A DNA stretch of 64,000 bases, taken from NCBI GenBank assembly GCA_038087015.1, contig JASBNA010000051.1, positions 62,001-126,000 on the forward strand, given 5' to 3'. Of the stretch, positions 1-10,995 are shown piece after piece; the first letter of the stretch is position 1; each line of letters starts with the position of its first letter. The DNA comes from Cerrena zonata. Its lineage: Eukaryota; Basidiomycota; Agaricomycetes; Polyporales; Cerrenaceae. Both the position numbers and the translations under genes were made by a program. The notes beneath the pieces were generated by a model that saw only the letters and a program-made list of their open reading frames with translations, searched no databases and was not told the DNA's origin.

Positions 1-2555
1 TACCGATTTGATGCAGTTGCAGTGAGCTCCTGAAATATTACGTCTTCACGCTATTCATTTCACATCATCCTTGGAGATGACATCTCCATATTTCACTGCT
101 TAACTCCACAAACAGCCTCAGTAACAATTCACGTGAGAGATACCTTGGGATTCAGATGCCGTTTCACTGCAAAGACTTGCTTTATTCCTACGATGCAAAA
201 AATACAGTCCATCTGTATATAGGACACGCCCCATCAACGTTCAAGAAGCTGAGGTTCCTCTATTGTTCTGGCCTAATACACGTGGAATTTTTGGGTTGAA
301 AATCCCCAATTGAATGTCGTCCCCTCAAGCCGAGGCAAAGGTAGACGACAATGGCATGCAGCAGGAAAGATAGAATCTAGAACAACGTCACATCATGGAA
401 ATTATCACTAGTATCCGTTTGCTAGTGGACAGAAAGATTCACCTGCGGCGATATGATCTGGTGCTGTTCATAAATATCACATCGTTACTTCCGAGTGGCT
501 TTGATGTTGCGAAGAAGTCACAATGCAAAAGATCTGAAGGCGTCGATGATAACAGACTAGCTTATCAGAATTGTTTTGCTTACCACTTTGTTCTTGTAAA
601 GAAGTCTTGCTTGCACTGCCAATTGATGGGCAGCGATTTGGTAGGCTCATCTCTATCCAACTAGACAACATTCTCCGGTCACTGATCCAGCTTCGGTGGC
701 TGCTGCTAGACCCTGAGCTACTGTTCATTATCTCCTGCGAGTCCCCGCGGTCAGCATTGATCAAAATTAAAGGGTATATGTCAAACTTTTTCGTGGCCGC
801 GCGTCCGTGGGCACTAGGGCATTAATATGTTGTTTCATTTCATCTCGGAAATGACAAACTGACGACTGACGCATGGTCGTAGTGAATGTTCTCATCTGAC
901 TCGCACTAGTGTGTCTTGTAACCTGCAGCTTGAAGCAACTTGACCCAGTTTCACAGCGCCAATGAGAGTGACCATATGGACATACTTACTCACCGCTTCT
1001 CCTGTTAGACTTGGACCCCCTCGAGGACCCCCTCTATGGGACGCCAGGCCTCAGGCATTACCCTCGGCGACTTATTTTAAGATTCCATCCGCTGGTTTCC
1101 GAAATGACATTCGACGTGCTTGTGTACCGCCAGCCCGGGGGGCCTTAGGATATGGCTGCCGGCGTAATCGATGATCAGGACCATAAAACAGGATGACGCA
1201 AATAGAATGGTTGTATCCGCACCCGGTTGACAGCATTGATATAAGCAACTCGCACGCCTCAGGGCTATTGGATTATAAAGACTTGTTTTAGCAGAAAATT
1301 GATCTCAATAGTTCTATGGGTAACCGATACCTGTGCAACTTCGCGACATGTACCAGGGACATACTTCGAAACAATCCTTGCGAAAAGCCACCGGTAGAGG
1401 CGCGCACTGTTCGGTGACTTCGAGCTTCCATTTCTCGTTCGAGATTCTTGGAATTGTGACTCTTATTCATCCCCTGCTTCAACAAATGGTTTCGGTCAAA
1501 TTTAAAGCACCACTGTGAGGGGGGAAATGGACAAGCTATCATGCCAGAGGACGGATTGTAATACCTTGTCCTCACATTTCCTGTAAGACCGGCGCAAGTC
1601 TGGACGACTCATGTTGCCGCGTGCAAGAGGGAACCGCATCACATCGCGAAGCCAAAGCCATGGGACGCTTATATCTGTGCGTTCCAGCCTGAGCTCCATT
1701 TGATCAGTGTCGGAGCAGCCGACGCCTCAAATGGCAAAACCTGACACTGGAAGAGACTAGGGTTTGGTGCCGACATCTTTGTCATCGGGATTTAAATCGC
1801 AATTGTAATTGGGATGGTTCGGATCCTAGAGAAAAAACAACCTTCGGAGTTTGAAGCTTGATCTCAAACAGCCTGCAGAACTTTAGCATTACCACACGAT
1901 CATCGACCCCCGAGACGATTAGAAGATACAGTAAACGTAAGGAGACGTTGATACCAACACAGTCAGATTGTCACCTGGCCTATTTCCGCCTCGAATATCA
2001 CGATGACCTGTCATGCTGACTGATAGCCCAACACCTAGGTACTGGATAGCCCCTTCAATATCCGCGAATGAGACAGTCGAGGGGCCGACGAGGGCCTTGG
2101 GGCTTGGGGTTTGGGTACCGAATCATGAGGTTTCCTGCAGGTTACAAGCCCTGTAGATCATCAGACGAAGCCTTCCATTCAGGCATACACCAACAGCCGC
2201 ATGCCTTCCCTGCATTTCCTAGTGGTTGTTGTTTTCATATTGCGGTCGAAGACGAATAACAGAGAACTCGTAACTGTCGGATCCGCCTAACAACATTATC
2301 AGCGCACGACTGATTCAACGCTTCTAGCATGTCAAAGAAGCTCACCGGCTTGAAATGAGGGTCCACCAGATCATGGTCATAAGATGCAAACCGACTTCGA
2401 GTCACTTATGACGCTCGTATAATGAACCTTCATGATACTGATGACCTGGGCGGCGGATGTAAGGTGAGTACATGAACGCTACCGTCTGGGACTTGCGACG
2501 TGTCGGATCATGCATCATTTGTAAAGACAATTCGTCCAGCAGGGATATGTTCATT
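1..2555. other. No gene recognised
   Basis: Only short unrelated open frames occur here, all under 100 codons, with no recognisable domain and no chain of exons I could join. No tRNA, rRNA or clear repeat was seen. It could hold a lineage-specific gene or a non-coding RNA that cannot be recognised by eye. Confidence 0.5.
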
Positions 2556-3558
2556 TCAATTCAGATGATTATCGTTCCATCTACCAATCCACCATCGACA
2601 CATGCCTTTGCGAACGCCTAGTTGCTCTTGGTCCAATCCCCCGCCCTTGACGTCCAAACTTCCCCTCCACTCGGGGTCATCCTCACCGTTTTCCCAGATA
2701 ATTCCCGCCGATTCCCCCTCATGCAAGAAATGGTCGCACACCTGCGGTTGAGTGTACTTTCCAGCCGCGACATATGTCCGTGCCGAAGGGGACTTACGAA
2801 GCAAGGAAGTAAGGGAAGAGAGCAAAACATCATGGGAAGAATCGAAGTGTAGAAGGTCAGAAAGAATCACAACATCGTAGCCGTCAGAATCTGGGACTAG
2901 AGACCTAACCAAGGTGAGACCATGAGGGGTTACCAGACATTCAATGTATGGCGACAAATGGTGTTCACGTACAGCAGTAGAGACACGTCTTTACCCCATT
3001 CGTACCCAATACATTGGACCTCACATCCTGGCGATACATGCGGGCTATTTCTTGTAACATTCCCTTTCAAGTTGTTCATAATAGTGTCATCGGGATAATC
3101 AGTGATGACCACCAGGTGAGGTGGCTTTTGTAGGGTAGTGCTTAGCAACGAAGGCAAAGCACAACCTGCACCAAGCTCTATAACTAAGGAAGCACAGGTC
3201 AGAAGATCTTACATTGCAGGTCATTCAACCTACTCGTTCTCCCGGTCAACGGTAACAATTCTCGTTCAACCTGTTCCGCCAGCAACAAAGACGGCGAAAA
3301 CAAATGATCCGCCATGAGGGTATTCGCCTATGATAGTCATCGTACCGAGGTGCCAGATAAACCGTGGAAGACCGATATATACAGTACCTTTCCTTCCTAG
3401 TAGAAATGTGGTGATCACCCCGCCTTGAAGCCGGGACGTTGAATGATGAGACATACCTTAGGAGCAGTTTTTAGAAGTAAATGACCATATTGAATGGTGT
3501 CATTGTTTTCAGGTTCTTCGTAGAACAGGGCTATGGTATCTTGTAAGATATCGTCCAT
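2556..3558 (-). CDS. EFM7/NNT1-like class I methyltransferase, five exons
   Basis: Predicted 254-aa S-adenosylmethionine-dependent methyltransferase of the fungal nicotinamide-N-methyltransferase-like group, whose yeast member Efm7 modifies eEF1A; the substrate here is unknown. Exons on the minus strand are 3457-3558, 3388-3396, 3234-3327, 2973-3183 and 2556-2904, and all phases agree. The N-terminal part reads ANTLMADHLFSPSLLLAE. It is followed by the SAM-binding motif IIELGAGCALPSLL (motif I), the acidic loop VVITDYPDD, and the motif YDVVILSDLLHF typical of this family. The second coding exon is only 9 nt and encodes EGK; reading through the 60-nt intron before it hits a stop, so the micro-exon is needed. 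The start is the first in-frame ATG, at 3558. The next gene-like unit is a decayed esterase copy about 450 bp upstream. Confidence 0.85.
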
Positions 3559-4008
3559 GTTTTTATACAAGAGTCAAGTTTCCGGCTGTTTTCTCACTAG
3601 TTCCCATTTCACCAAGCGTCCGGGGAGCGCCGACTCGGAGTTAAGTTACGATCTTAGTAGGCTTGTGATTTTCTGACTCCGCTTACATTTGCTTCCTCTC
3701 TCTCACTCACTGTTTTATGCGACTATTAATATTTTAATACAGTGGGATGAGTAGTGATAAGCAAAATGTCGGGACAATATATTGAAAGTTCATATTATTT
3801 TATTAGTCTACTCATACTCCCGTAACTACACCCCGGATCTACTGAAGAGCGGGACCAACGAACATCGTTCTCATTTTCATTAACGGTTTTGTTTGACGTC
3901 ATGACGAACACTGTACTATTATGCTTGTGATCACCAAAAGACAGATTTACGTGACCACAGCCTCCCGAATGCAATCGAAAGTTCTGCACACTGTTTCAAA
4001 AGATCGAG
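3559..4008. other. Intergenic, nothing recognised
   Basis: AT-rich spacer between the methyltransferase start and the esterase pseudogene. Open frames are short and match nothing I know. It should contain the methyltransferase promoter, but no clear TATA box was found. Confidence 0.5.
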
Positions 4009-4884
4009 GCTTAACCATGTGATCCAAGAAGTAGGACCTTGAATGACATCGACAATTTGTTCAGTAGCCAGCTGCCTATTAGCCTATTCTGTAGGTTGTA
4101 GCTCGTCTCACCTAAGAGGTAATTAGCCAGAAAAAAATCATTGTAAGAGAAATACCGACCGCAGGTAACTATCTCTGTCGTTAGTTCCATTAACATCCTT
4201 CATACAACTGTACGTTCTGTCTAACATATGGCTCCGCCTCGAAGTACAATAAACTTGGGTTTCAAAAAAAAAGTTCCATTAACGAATGTGCAAGGTTCCC
4301 CGAAGAGACAGATATGAATGGAGCCAGTCACATTTAATGAGGTAGGTTCCGGGATTATTGATTATATTCGTCAAAAATGAGTAGGGGGCTGAAGAGTCGA
4401 ACAGACCTACGTAACCGCGAATTAATATGAGTTCGTATTAAACATTTAGGATAATAGTGAAATCCTACCGATATGTGGGTCGTAATCTCATGTCCCTTCT
4501 CCTTCTGCATCAAGCGGGTGAGTTCATTTCCAACTGCGACAAGTTCTGCCATCAGAAGACCAATTTCTGTCTGGTTGTGGGAAGTAGGCCAGACGTGAAG
4601 CTGTCTCGCGTCCTTGCGGTATAGGAGAACTAATTCGAGGGGTATCAACGATGTCGAGTCTCCAGAAGAGCGAAGAACAAATAGAATACATTCTGGAAGG
4701 AGAAATTACGAGCACATACCCAGTTCGCAGCACATTGGAAACCTTGACAAAGCTAGTCCCATCGATCTGTTTACCCGAGTTCCACGACCTATAAGAGGAA
4801 GAGTCAAAACGAGCGACGTGAGGAGATGCATAGTGGCGATTAAGGTTAACGTTGACTGGAGGGATAAGGCCATTTCCTGTTCAA
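4009..4884 (-). pseudogene. Decayed GDSL (SGNH) esterase copy
   Basis: A third copy of the esterase found intact at 9404-10506 and 17532-18639, now broken. On the minus strand a signal-like N-terminus near 4845 (LLTSLVLTLPL) runs almost directly into the end of ancestral exon 1 (near 4700). The GDSY nucleophile block and the GTND block are therefore deleted. Ancestral exon 2 survives nearly whole (IPLELVLLYRKDARQLHVW, HNQTE; about 4475-4645), followed by LNVTGSIHICLFGEPCTF (about 4285-4345), then NDRDSYL, and finally DELQPTE with a TAG at 4084-4086 where the intact copies have Gln in SEQADRQLA. The ancestral stop is also lost. A 77-bp insertion splits the exon 3 homologue (see 4183-4283). It cannot make an active esterase. 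Confidence 0.85.
4183..4283 (+). mobile_element. Retroposed poly(A)-tailed fragment with 12-bp target-site duplication
   Basis: A 77-bp insertion (4195-4271) inside the esterase pseudogene. It is bounded by perfect 12-bp direct repeats AGTTCCATTAAC at 4183-4194 and 4272-4283. On the plus strand the insert ends with AATAAA (4248-4253), ten further bases, and a run of nine A (4264-4272). That is the layout of a 5'-truncated, polyadenylated transcript end copied in by LINE-type target-primed reverse transcription. Removing the insert and one repeat restores the esterase reading PCTFVNGT-NDRDSYL, which confirms the direction of the event. The source transcript was not found in this window. Confidence 0.8.
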
Positions 4885-5444
4885 ACAAATGATAGGGTTA
4901 GAATCACTCGTATACTTTGAGTATCGACAGGAAGGAACATAAAATCTACAAAGCTTTTAGAGCTACAAACGAACCATCTACGGCCATGACCAACCCTAAA
5001 TGCTACCAGATACCATTACACACAATGAAAACCTAATGTCAAATGATGACGAAATAGATTGAGGAAACTTTGCTACAGTCAATCAACCATTGCCCGAGTA
5101 CAATCAAGAACACAAAAAACGAACCAACGAAGAGTGTTGAGCTGGAAGAAAAGAGACGAACGAAATGAGGAAAAGCAGATGGAAAATGAGATGGGAAAGA
5201 TGAGATGCGGAGTGCGAAGGTGATAGCAAGATGGGTTGTAGATGGAGCCGCAGTGACACAGAGTACGCTGATGATACACTGATGCTAGAGATGACAATGG
5301 GATAGAGGGGATGTCATTTTACATGTTGAAAGTGGAAAACTGCAGATGTCGCAGAACGTCCGTAAGGGGGAAAAGGGTGGCGTTAAGAACACATAATAAA
5401 ACATTCACCACGAGTATAAGCTCGTATCTGGAGGTGTAGACACC
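4885..5444. other. Intergenic, nothing recognised
   Basis: About 560 bp between the esterase pseudogene and the stop of the phosphodiesterase gene. It probably contains the 3' untranslated region of the phosphodiesterase. No feature was recognised. Confidence 0.45.
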
Positions 5445-8219
5445 CTATCGTGGATAACCTTCACTATCGCACACTGAGCGCAGTGTATGGGGAATAGGTG
5501 AAATGGAAGATGGAATTGCAGGATTTGCATCACCCGGAGTCAACGGACTCCAATTTGGGGTGGTTTCGGAGGAAGTTATCAATTCGGGTGTAGTAGGACT
5601 CATATTATCGTGATTCGCTAGGTGAGATGTTCGACCATTCACGACGGGTCTAGAAGTTTCCGCAAGCGGTTTTGTTGACACCGACGCTGTCGATATATTG
5701 AATACGACAGGAGATCGACCGAGAAGAGCATTGAATTCAGCAGGGGAAGGGTTCCATGAACTTCGGTGAAAGTTCTTCAAAGATTTGGTCTTGCGCACGC
5801 TAGCCTTGTAAGCTTTTCGAATAGCCACCGTCGCATGATTGGCTAATATAGAAGCGCTCGTAGTATTTGACGAATTAGTGAAAGATGTTCGATTCGATTG
5901 TGCTGAAAAGATGCTATGTGGGCGACCATGCGAGGAATGGGCATCAGGGCTGAGAGGAATCTCAGAATGTGGACGAAGCCCAGCATGCGAAACCGCATGA
6001 GGGGATACGACACCACTCGGTGTTCGACTATGCCGGTTGGAGTGAGTGGAATGTCGGGAAGAGTGCGATTTATTCCTTAGATGGGACGGTCGATTGAGTG
6101 GAATGTCCAATTTTGGAGGGAAAGTACCAAACGCAGGTGAATTGGGTATGGACCTTGGGGAATCACTTTCACAACTTTCATACTGGCTGCCTTGTTCGGC
6201 TTCCCAGTCATCCGCCGGTAAACTGTCTCCCGAAGCCGATACGAAATCCGTGACTGAGTCCAGAGAGCTTGAGGAAGTTCTGCGAGATAGCCCATTTGAT
6301 GAGACATCGTAGCGATCGTCAGAATGGTCCGGATCGAGAAACGATTTCGGTAGCGTGGGAGGGAAAGCAGAAAGAAATTCGGAAGGAAACGAGGGTGAAG
6401 TGGGATGGGGTGAGAGGGGGTCAATTGAGACTGCAGGGGATAGCTCCTTTGGTGGACACTCATTACTTAATTTATCGCCGAGCTCTTTCCATATACGCAA
6501 GTTCTCTTTACACTGACTAGCAAAGGTATTCATTTCTGCAGCCATTAATAGGGGCGATGATTGCAAGATTTGAGTAGTACTTACTTGGAATACCTCGCTT
6601 GACGTTGTCGAACAGCGGGCTAGCAAATCGTTCGATGAAAAACACCTGCCCACGAGCCTTGCCAAGTTCATTCAATGAAGGGTATACGGTTGTAGGAAGC
6701 TGAAGGTGTTTCTCCAACAGCACTTGTGTCGACCATTCGCTAGAAAGAGCAGAAGCCCAATGTTGCGACACTGTGTATGGGCGAGCCTACGAGTGACATT
6801 TAATAAGTAGATTTCGGTTATGGTTAAGGAACTACTGACTGGATTGCTGATGTCTGTGCATTTAATTAATGCCTGACACACTAAGACTCTTGTGTCAAAA
6901 TCATCCGGACTGTCAACCAACTGACCGCGCGTCCGGGACATCAATTTGTTGAAATTGTTCATAAAATCGTCATGGACGCCCATATCCGTTGATAGAACGG
7001 TAAGCAGAAGCAACCTCTTGAGAGTGTTGCCGCACTTGGGAGGATCGTGTCCAGAGGGAACAGTCACCAGCGGATCGGAATGGTGACATGGGTGAGAGGT
7101 ATTCTGAGAGCGGGGCACGGATGGTCGATCGAGGACAGCTCCAAGACCTGTCTGACGCATCACCTAGCGTGTTTCAGATGTCAGCCAAGAAGCTATAAGC
7201 TTTTCGAGTCATACCAAAACATTGCCTGTGTCCGCAGCCGGTTTCATAGACGAATGGAATATCTCACCTGGAGAAGAAGCGAATAATGCATTTGCTCAAG
7301 CACAGATTTATCGTCATAAACCACCGCGAGTGGCGTTTTGGCATTTTTCTAGCACACAGGTCATCGCTGTTAGCACGGAGATGGTAATACAGAGACACTT
7401 TACATACCATAAACGCATTCGTCAAACCAGGATGTCCGACATCGTGACCCACCGCAGCAATACATAAAGCAAAGATATCCGAGTTGGTCAAGCACTCTAT
7501 CAGACCACGTTTGTGTCGGGGACCTCGTTTCCACGTCTCGTCGCCCAAGAGTATATTTAATTCTGGCACAAGGCCTTCCCATCGCAAGATGCAGTAAATC
7601 GCCTGAAATACATCCAAAGCGTGTTCAAAATTATGGTAGTTGTTGACTTGACGATAAGTTTGCTGCAGGGCATTGAGAAACAGGGGCATTTGTTTCAGTT
7701 CCGCGCCGCAGTCTGCACTCATCCCGTCTATCCTGAATATGGCTTCAAACAGAATGTAGGCGCAGATCAAGACTTCTTCGGGAAGGAGCTTGTGAGGTTC
7801 GAACGTCCAGGAAGACAGGGACTTAATCAGTCGTCGGTAATTATCATCGTCAAGAGGAGGCATTGACCTGGACAAAGGGCATAATACGAGGAGCGCAGTT
7901 GTGCATCAGCGATCATAGAGAGAATCAAAGGAAGAACAGACGTTGGTACACCTTCCAGGTTGACGGCCATTTCCGTATGTGCCCTGACATCGATCAGGTT
8001 CTCGGCGTATCTGGATAAAGAGATGAAGTGTTAGCAGCACAATCCTAGAACCACAAAGAAGGTAACACACTGAATTCCGCCGATATCAGCATCATCCCAG
8101 CCACCCCAGCCATGCCCGCGAGTCTCGTCTTCGAGTGCTAGAGCAAGTCCGCCTACATCAACGCTACGTCGTCGGGGAGCACTTATGGCCGGAGCATCCA
8201 GAGAAGCAAATCCACACAT
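5445..8219 (-). CDS. 3',5'-cyclic nucleotide phosphodiesterase (PDEase I)
   Basis: Hydrolyses cAMP or cGMP and so damps PKA signalling. Exons on the minus strand are about 8071-8219, 7942-8010, 7408-7867, 7268-7348, 6840-7163, 6585-6786 and 5445-6535; phases agree throughout. The catalytic domain shows the metal-binding signature YHNFEHALDV, then GHDVGHPGLTNAFM, KTPLAVVYDDKSVLEQMH, LSTDMGVHDDFM and CTDISNPARPYTVSQHW. After FASQCKENLRIWKELGDK comes a Ser/Thr/Pro-rich tail of about 350 residues without a recognised fold, probably regulatory. The junction between the exons ending at 7942 and 7867 uses a weak GTCTGT donor but is the only choice that keeps frame. The frame is open upstream of the ATG at 8219, and exon-like sequence reaches about 8530, so the N-terminus may be longer. 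Confidence 0.85.
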
Positions 8220-9403
8220 AACAAAGAAGGCGGCCAGGGGTGATATCGTCGAGTTTAGACAGATACAATCGTTCCTGAAATACCTGGATGACTCAGTGTG
8301 AAGTTTTCTCGACGCCGTCGCAAGACGAGGGGTGTCTTGGGTTTAATGGGCTGCAGTCGAGGTGTATATGTGTTCCGTAGATCCCAGGACGAGTTGCGGC
8401 AGTGCCGATAGGAATGAGGGGATCCAACTGTCGGGAGATGATGGATGTTGGGGGTAAAGCTCTCGTGGCTCGCTCGTGGCTTCCACATGGCTTTACCGCG
8501 GGAGGTTTTTCCGCTAATTTGCCTTTCAAGCTCCGCGAATATGAAAATCACCTCGGACTTTGGTGTAATCCCTTAACTGAGTTGGACATACCCTGACAAC
8601 AGGGCTCTTGAAAAATCCTTTCTTTGAACAAACGATATTTTCCCTCTAAGACGAGTTTATCACGAGCGGCTGCTTTCCCAAGGCGGTGCAAAGGTTAATT
8701 GCTATTCGGAACGCAGTACACCCAGCTCGGGACCATGCCTCACATCATGATATTGGAACATAATCTTTAGAAGTCGTGATCCTGATCTTGCCATGGACAT
8801 TGTACTCTTAGAATACACGAAACCTAGGTGCTCAACCGTGACATTCATCGTGCACACCTTCCTAATTTGGAATCGCACTGCACTCCCACCACAGGCTTTA
8901 TATCATACGTGATTCGTGACAGCTTAACTAAGTTACGGTCAGTGTTTATTGAGATTCTAACGAACTAATCACCCTTTTAGTGATAGGATAGTGACCGTAC
9001 ACTGGTCAAAAACATCACAGCTGCCACACTGATCAGGATGCAACGAGTTTCTTCTCATGGTTGTCACCTGATATCATGTTGAACACCCCGTCAACATTGT
9101 GAGTGTTCAATTATCCTCGAAGTTCTTAACAATGTAGCTTCCTTGATGCGACTTAACTCAGCTTCCCAAAATAGTTTCTCGAGGTGGTGACCTTCTCAGA
9201 TGTCAGCATCCTCATCGAATCGACTATTGTCCATCTGCTTCATGGTCACCAGTGATCATCGGCGGTCCGTTTGTATTCATCGTCGCAACCGTCAGATATG
9301 CGAGAGTTGATCACCTGGAGGCAGTGGAAGAGCGTCGGAATCATTTCTTTGAGCTATAAGACACCCAACGATATCTTCACTCCATTCGACAGCCTTCCCC
9401 ACC
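8220..9403. other. Divergent intergenic region between phosphodiesterase and GDSL esterase 1
   Basis: May include an unresolved 5' exon of the phosphodiesterase (8255-8530). From about 9130 the sequence resembles the region upstream of the second esterase (17265-17531), including a GATGCGAC-TAACT block and CATCGGCGGTCCGT. A TATA-like CTATAAGA lies near 9354, about 50 bp before the esterase start. Confidence 0.5.
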
Positions 9404-10506
9404 ATGCGCATCCGTAGCTCGCTTGTGCTTACCCTTCCTCTATTTGCACCACTTTCTCATAGCGCTGGAATACCGGCAGGATCTATCAAAAACTTGATCA
9501 CCTTCGGCGACAGCTATACTGATATTGTCAACACTGGTGATCACGGTACAGCCTGGCCTGTCTACGCAGCAGACTATGGCAAGTTCAACCTTCATTCTTA
9601 CGCCATCTCCGGAGCCGCTTGCGACGAACGTCTTACTCCTCGGAACAATGGTCATTACATCGTTCAGGACGAACTCCCAGCGTACTTCAACGATACCAAA
9701 AATGGTTTGAAACTTAGCCCGAAAGAGACCATATACACCATTTGGATCGGAACCAACGACGTGGGCGATAGCACGCTACTCACGGGTCAACAGTCCGAGG
9801 GAACCACTATCGTACAAGTTACGCAGTGCGCGGTGAACTGGGTTAAAACTTTGTACGATAGCGGTGCTCGCAATTTCCTGTTCCAGAATGTGGGTTCATT
9901 CGTCTGAGGGGTATAATTTGTTATCGCTAATGCTCGACGTAGATGCTCCCTCTTCAACTTGTCACCCTATATCGCAAGGACGCGTATCTGCCTCAGTCTT
10001 GGCCTATCCCGCACAACCAAACGGAATGGAGTATCTTCATGACAGAGCTCGTTTCGTCTGGCAACGAGATTTCTCGATTGATGCTTCAACAGCTAGGACG
10101 GGAGCTTGCTGGTGCACACATTGGTTAGCTGATAGTTTCCGTCACTCATTAAAACTTACGATGATGATTATTCTATTTCTTAGGTTTATTCGATTCCAAC
10201 TCGCTATTCCAAGATATGTTCGACCACCCTGCAAACTACCTCAATGGAACTGCTCCGTTGAACGTTACAGGATCCATCAGCTCATGCCCAGTCGGAGCAC
10301 CGTGTACTCTTGTCAGCGGAACCGACAGGGATAGTTATCTCTGGTATTTCTTTTCCATCTTTCTACAAAACGCTTTCCGAGTCTAACACCCCGGAATTAG
10401 GTATGACGAACTTCACCCTTCGGAACAGGCGGACAGGCAGTTGGCGAGGCAGATTGTTGACGCTGTTCAGCATGGTTCTCGTCGCTGGACCACTTGGTTT
10501 AGTTGA
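9404..10506 (+). CDS. Secreted GDSL/SGNH esterase, copy 1
   Basis: Predicted 310-aa carbohydrate-esterase-like lipase/acylhydrolase. Exons 9404-9889, 9943-10123, 10184-10343 and 10401-10506 join in phase. The N-terminus is a hydrophobic signal peptide ending near SHSAG. Catalytic blocks are visible: FGDSYTD with the Ser nucleophile (about residue 38), AISGAAC, WIGTNDVGD with the oxyanion Asn, and YDELHPSEQ carrying the Asp-His pair near the C-terminus. The family layout resembles fungal CE16-type acetylesterases, but the natural substrate cannot be read from sequence. A paralogue with the same intron positions lies at 17532-18639 and a dead copy at 4009-4884. The start ATG immediately precedes the signal peptide. 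Confidence 0.9.
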
Positions 10507-10995
10507 TGTAGACCCGATGTAGAGCTACTACATAATGTTTGTAAAACTATTGACAGAAAAACATAACTGTGGCTCCATTCATTCTCGATAAATGTCTTGC
10601 AATTGGAAGGTAAAACTGTTATAGTTCGGTGAAAGCTAATTGAGACAAGAATTTGGTAATCTTAGGAGTTTGACCCTTGTCTTCAGTGTCCTCGAGTCGC
10701 GCATCTTCGTCATGAAATCTCTCAATGATTGTAATTATTATACACTATTTTCGCCGTAAAACTCGGTTATCAGGTCATGTGCCAGCGGTTATCCGGCTTA
10801 GCATGTGTTTCTTTTCCCCAGGTTTCTACCAAGCTTCCGGCTTAACCTGTCACAGTCAAACCTATATATAACCCCCACCTTACAAAACTAGCATTCAAAG
10901 TGGCTGTATTTTCGATCTTCAGACGTACTCTTCTTCCTGTAACTTCAACAACAGTCAATTTCTCTCGTCAATTTCACGTTTGTCAACCTCGTAAG
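10507..10995. promoter_or_regulatory. Spacer with TATA box of the nitronate monooxygenase gene
   Basis: No gene between the esterase stop and the next ATG. A TATA-like TATATATAA lies at about 10863-10871, roughly 125 bp before the ATG at 10996, followed by a pyrimidine-rich stretch. This fits a core promoter with a 5' untranslated region of about 90-100 nt. Confidence 0.45.
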
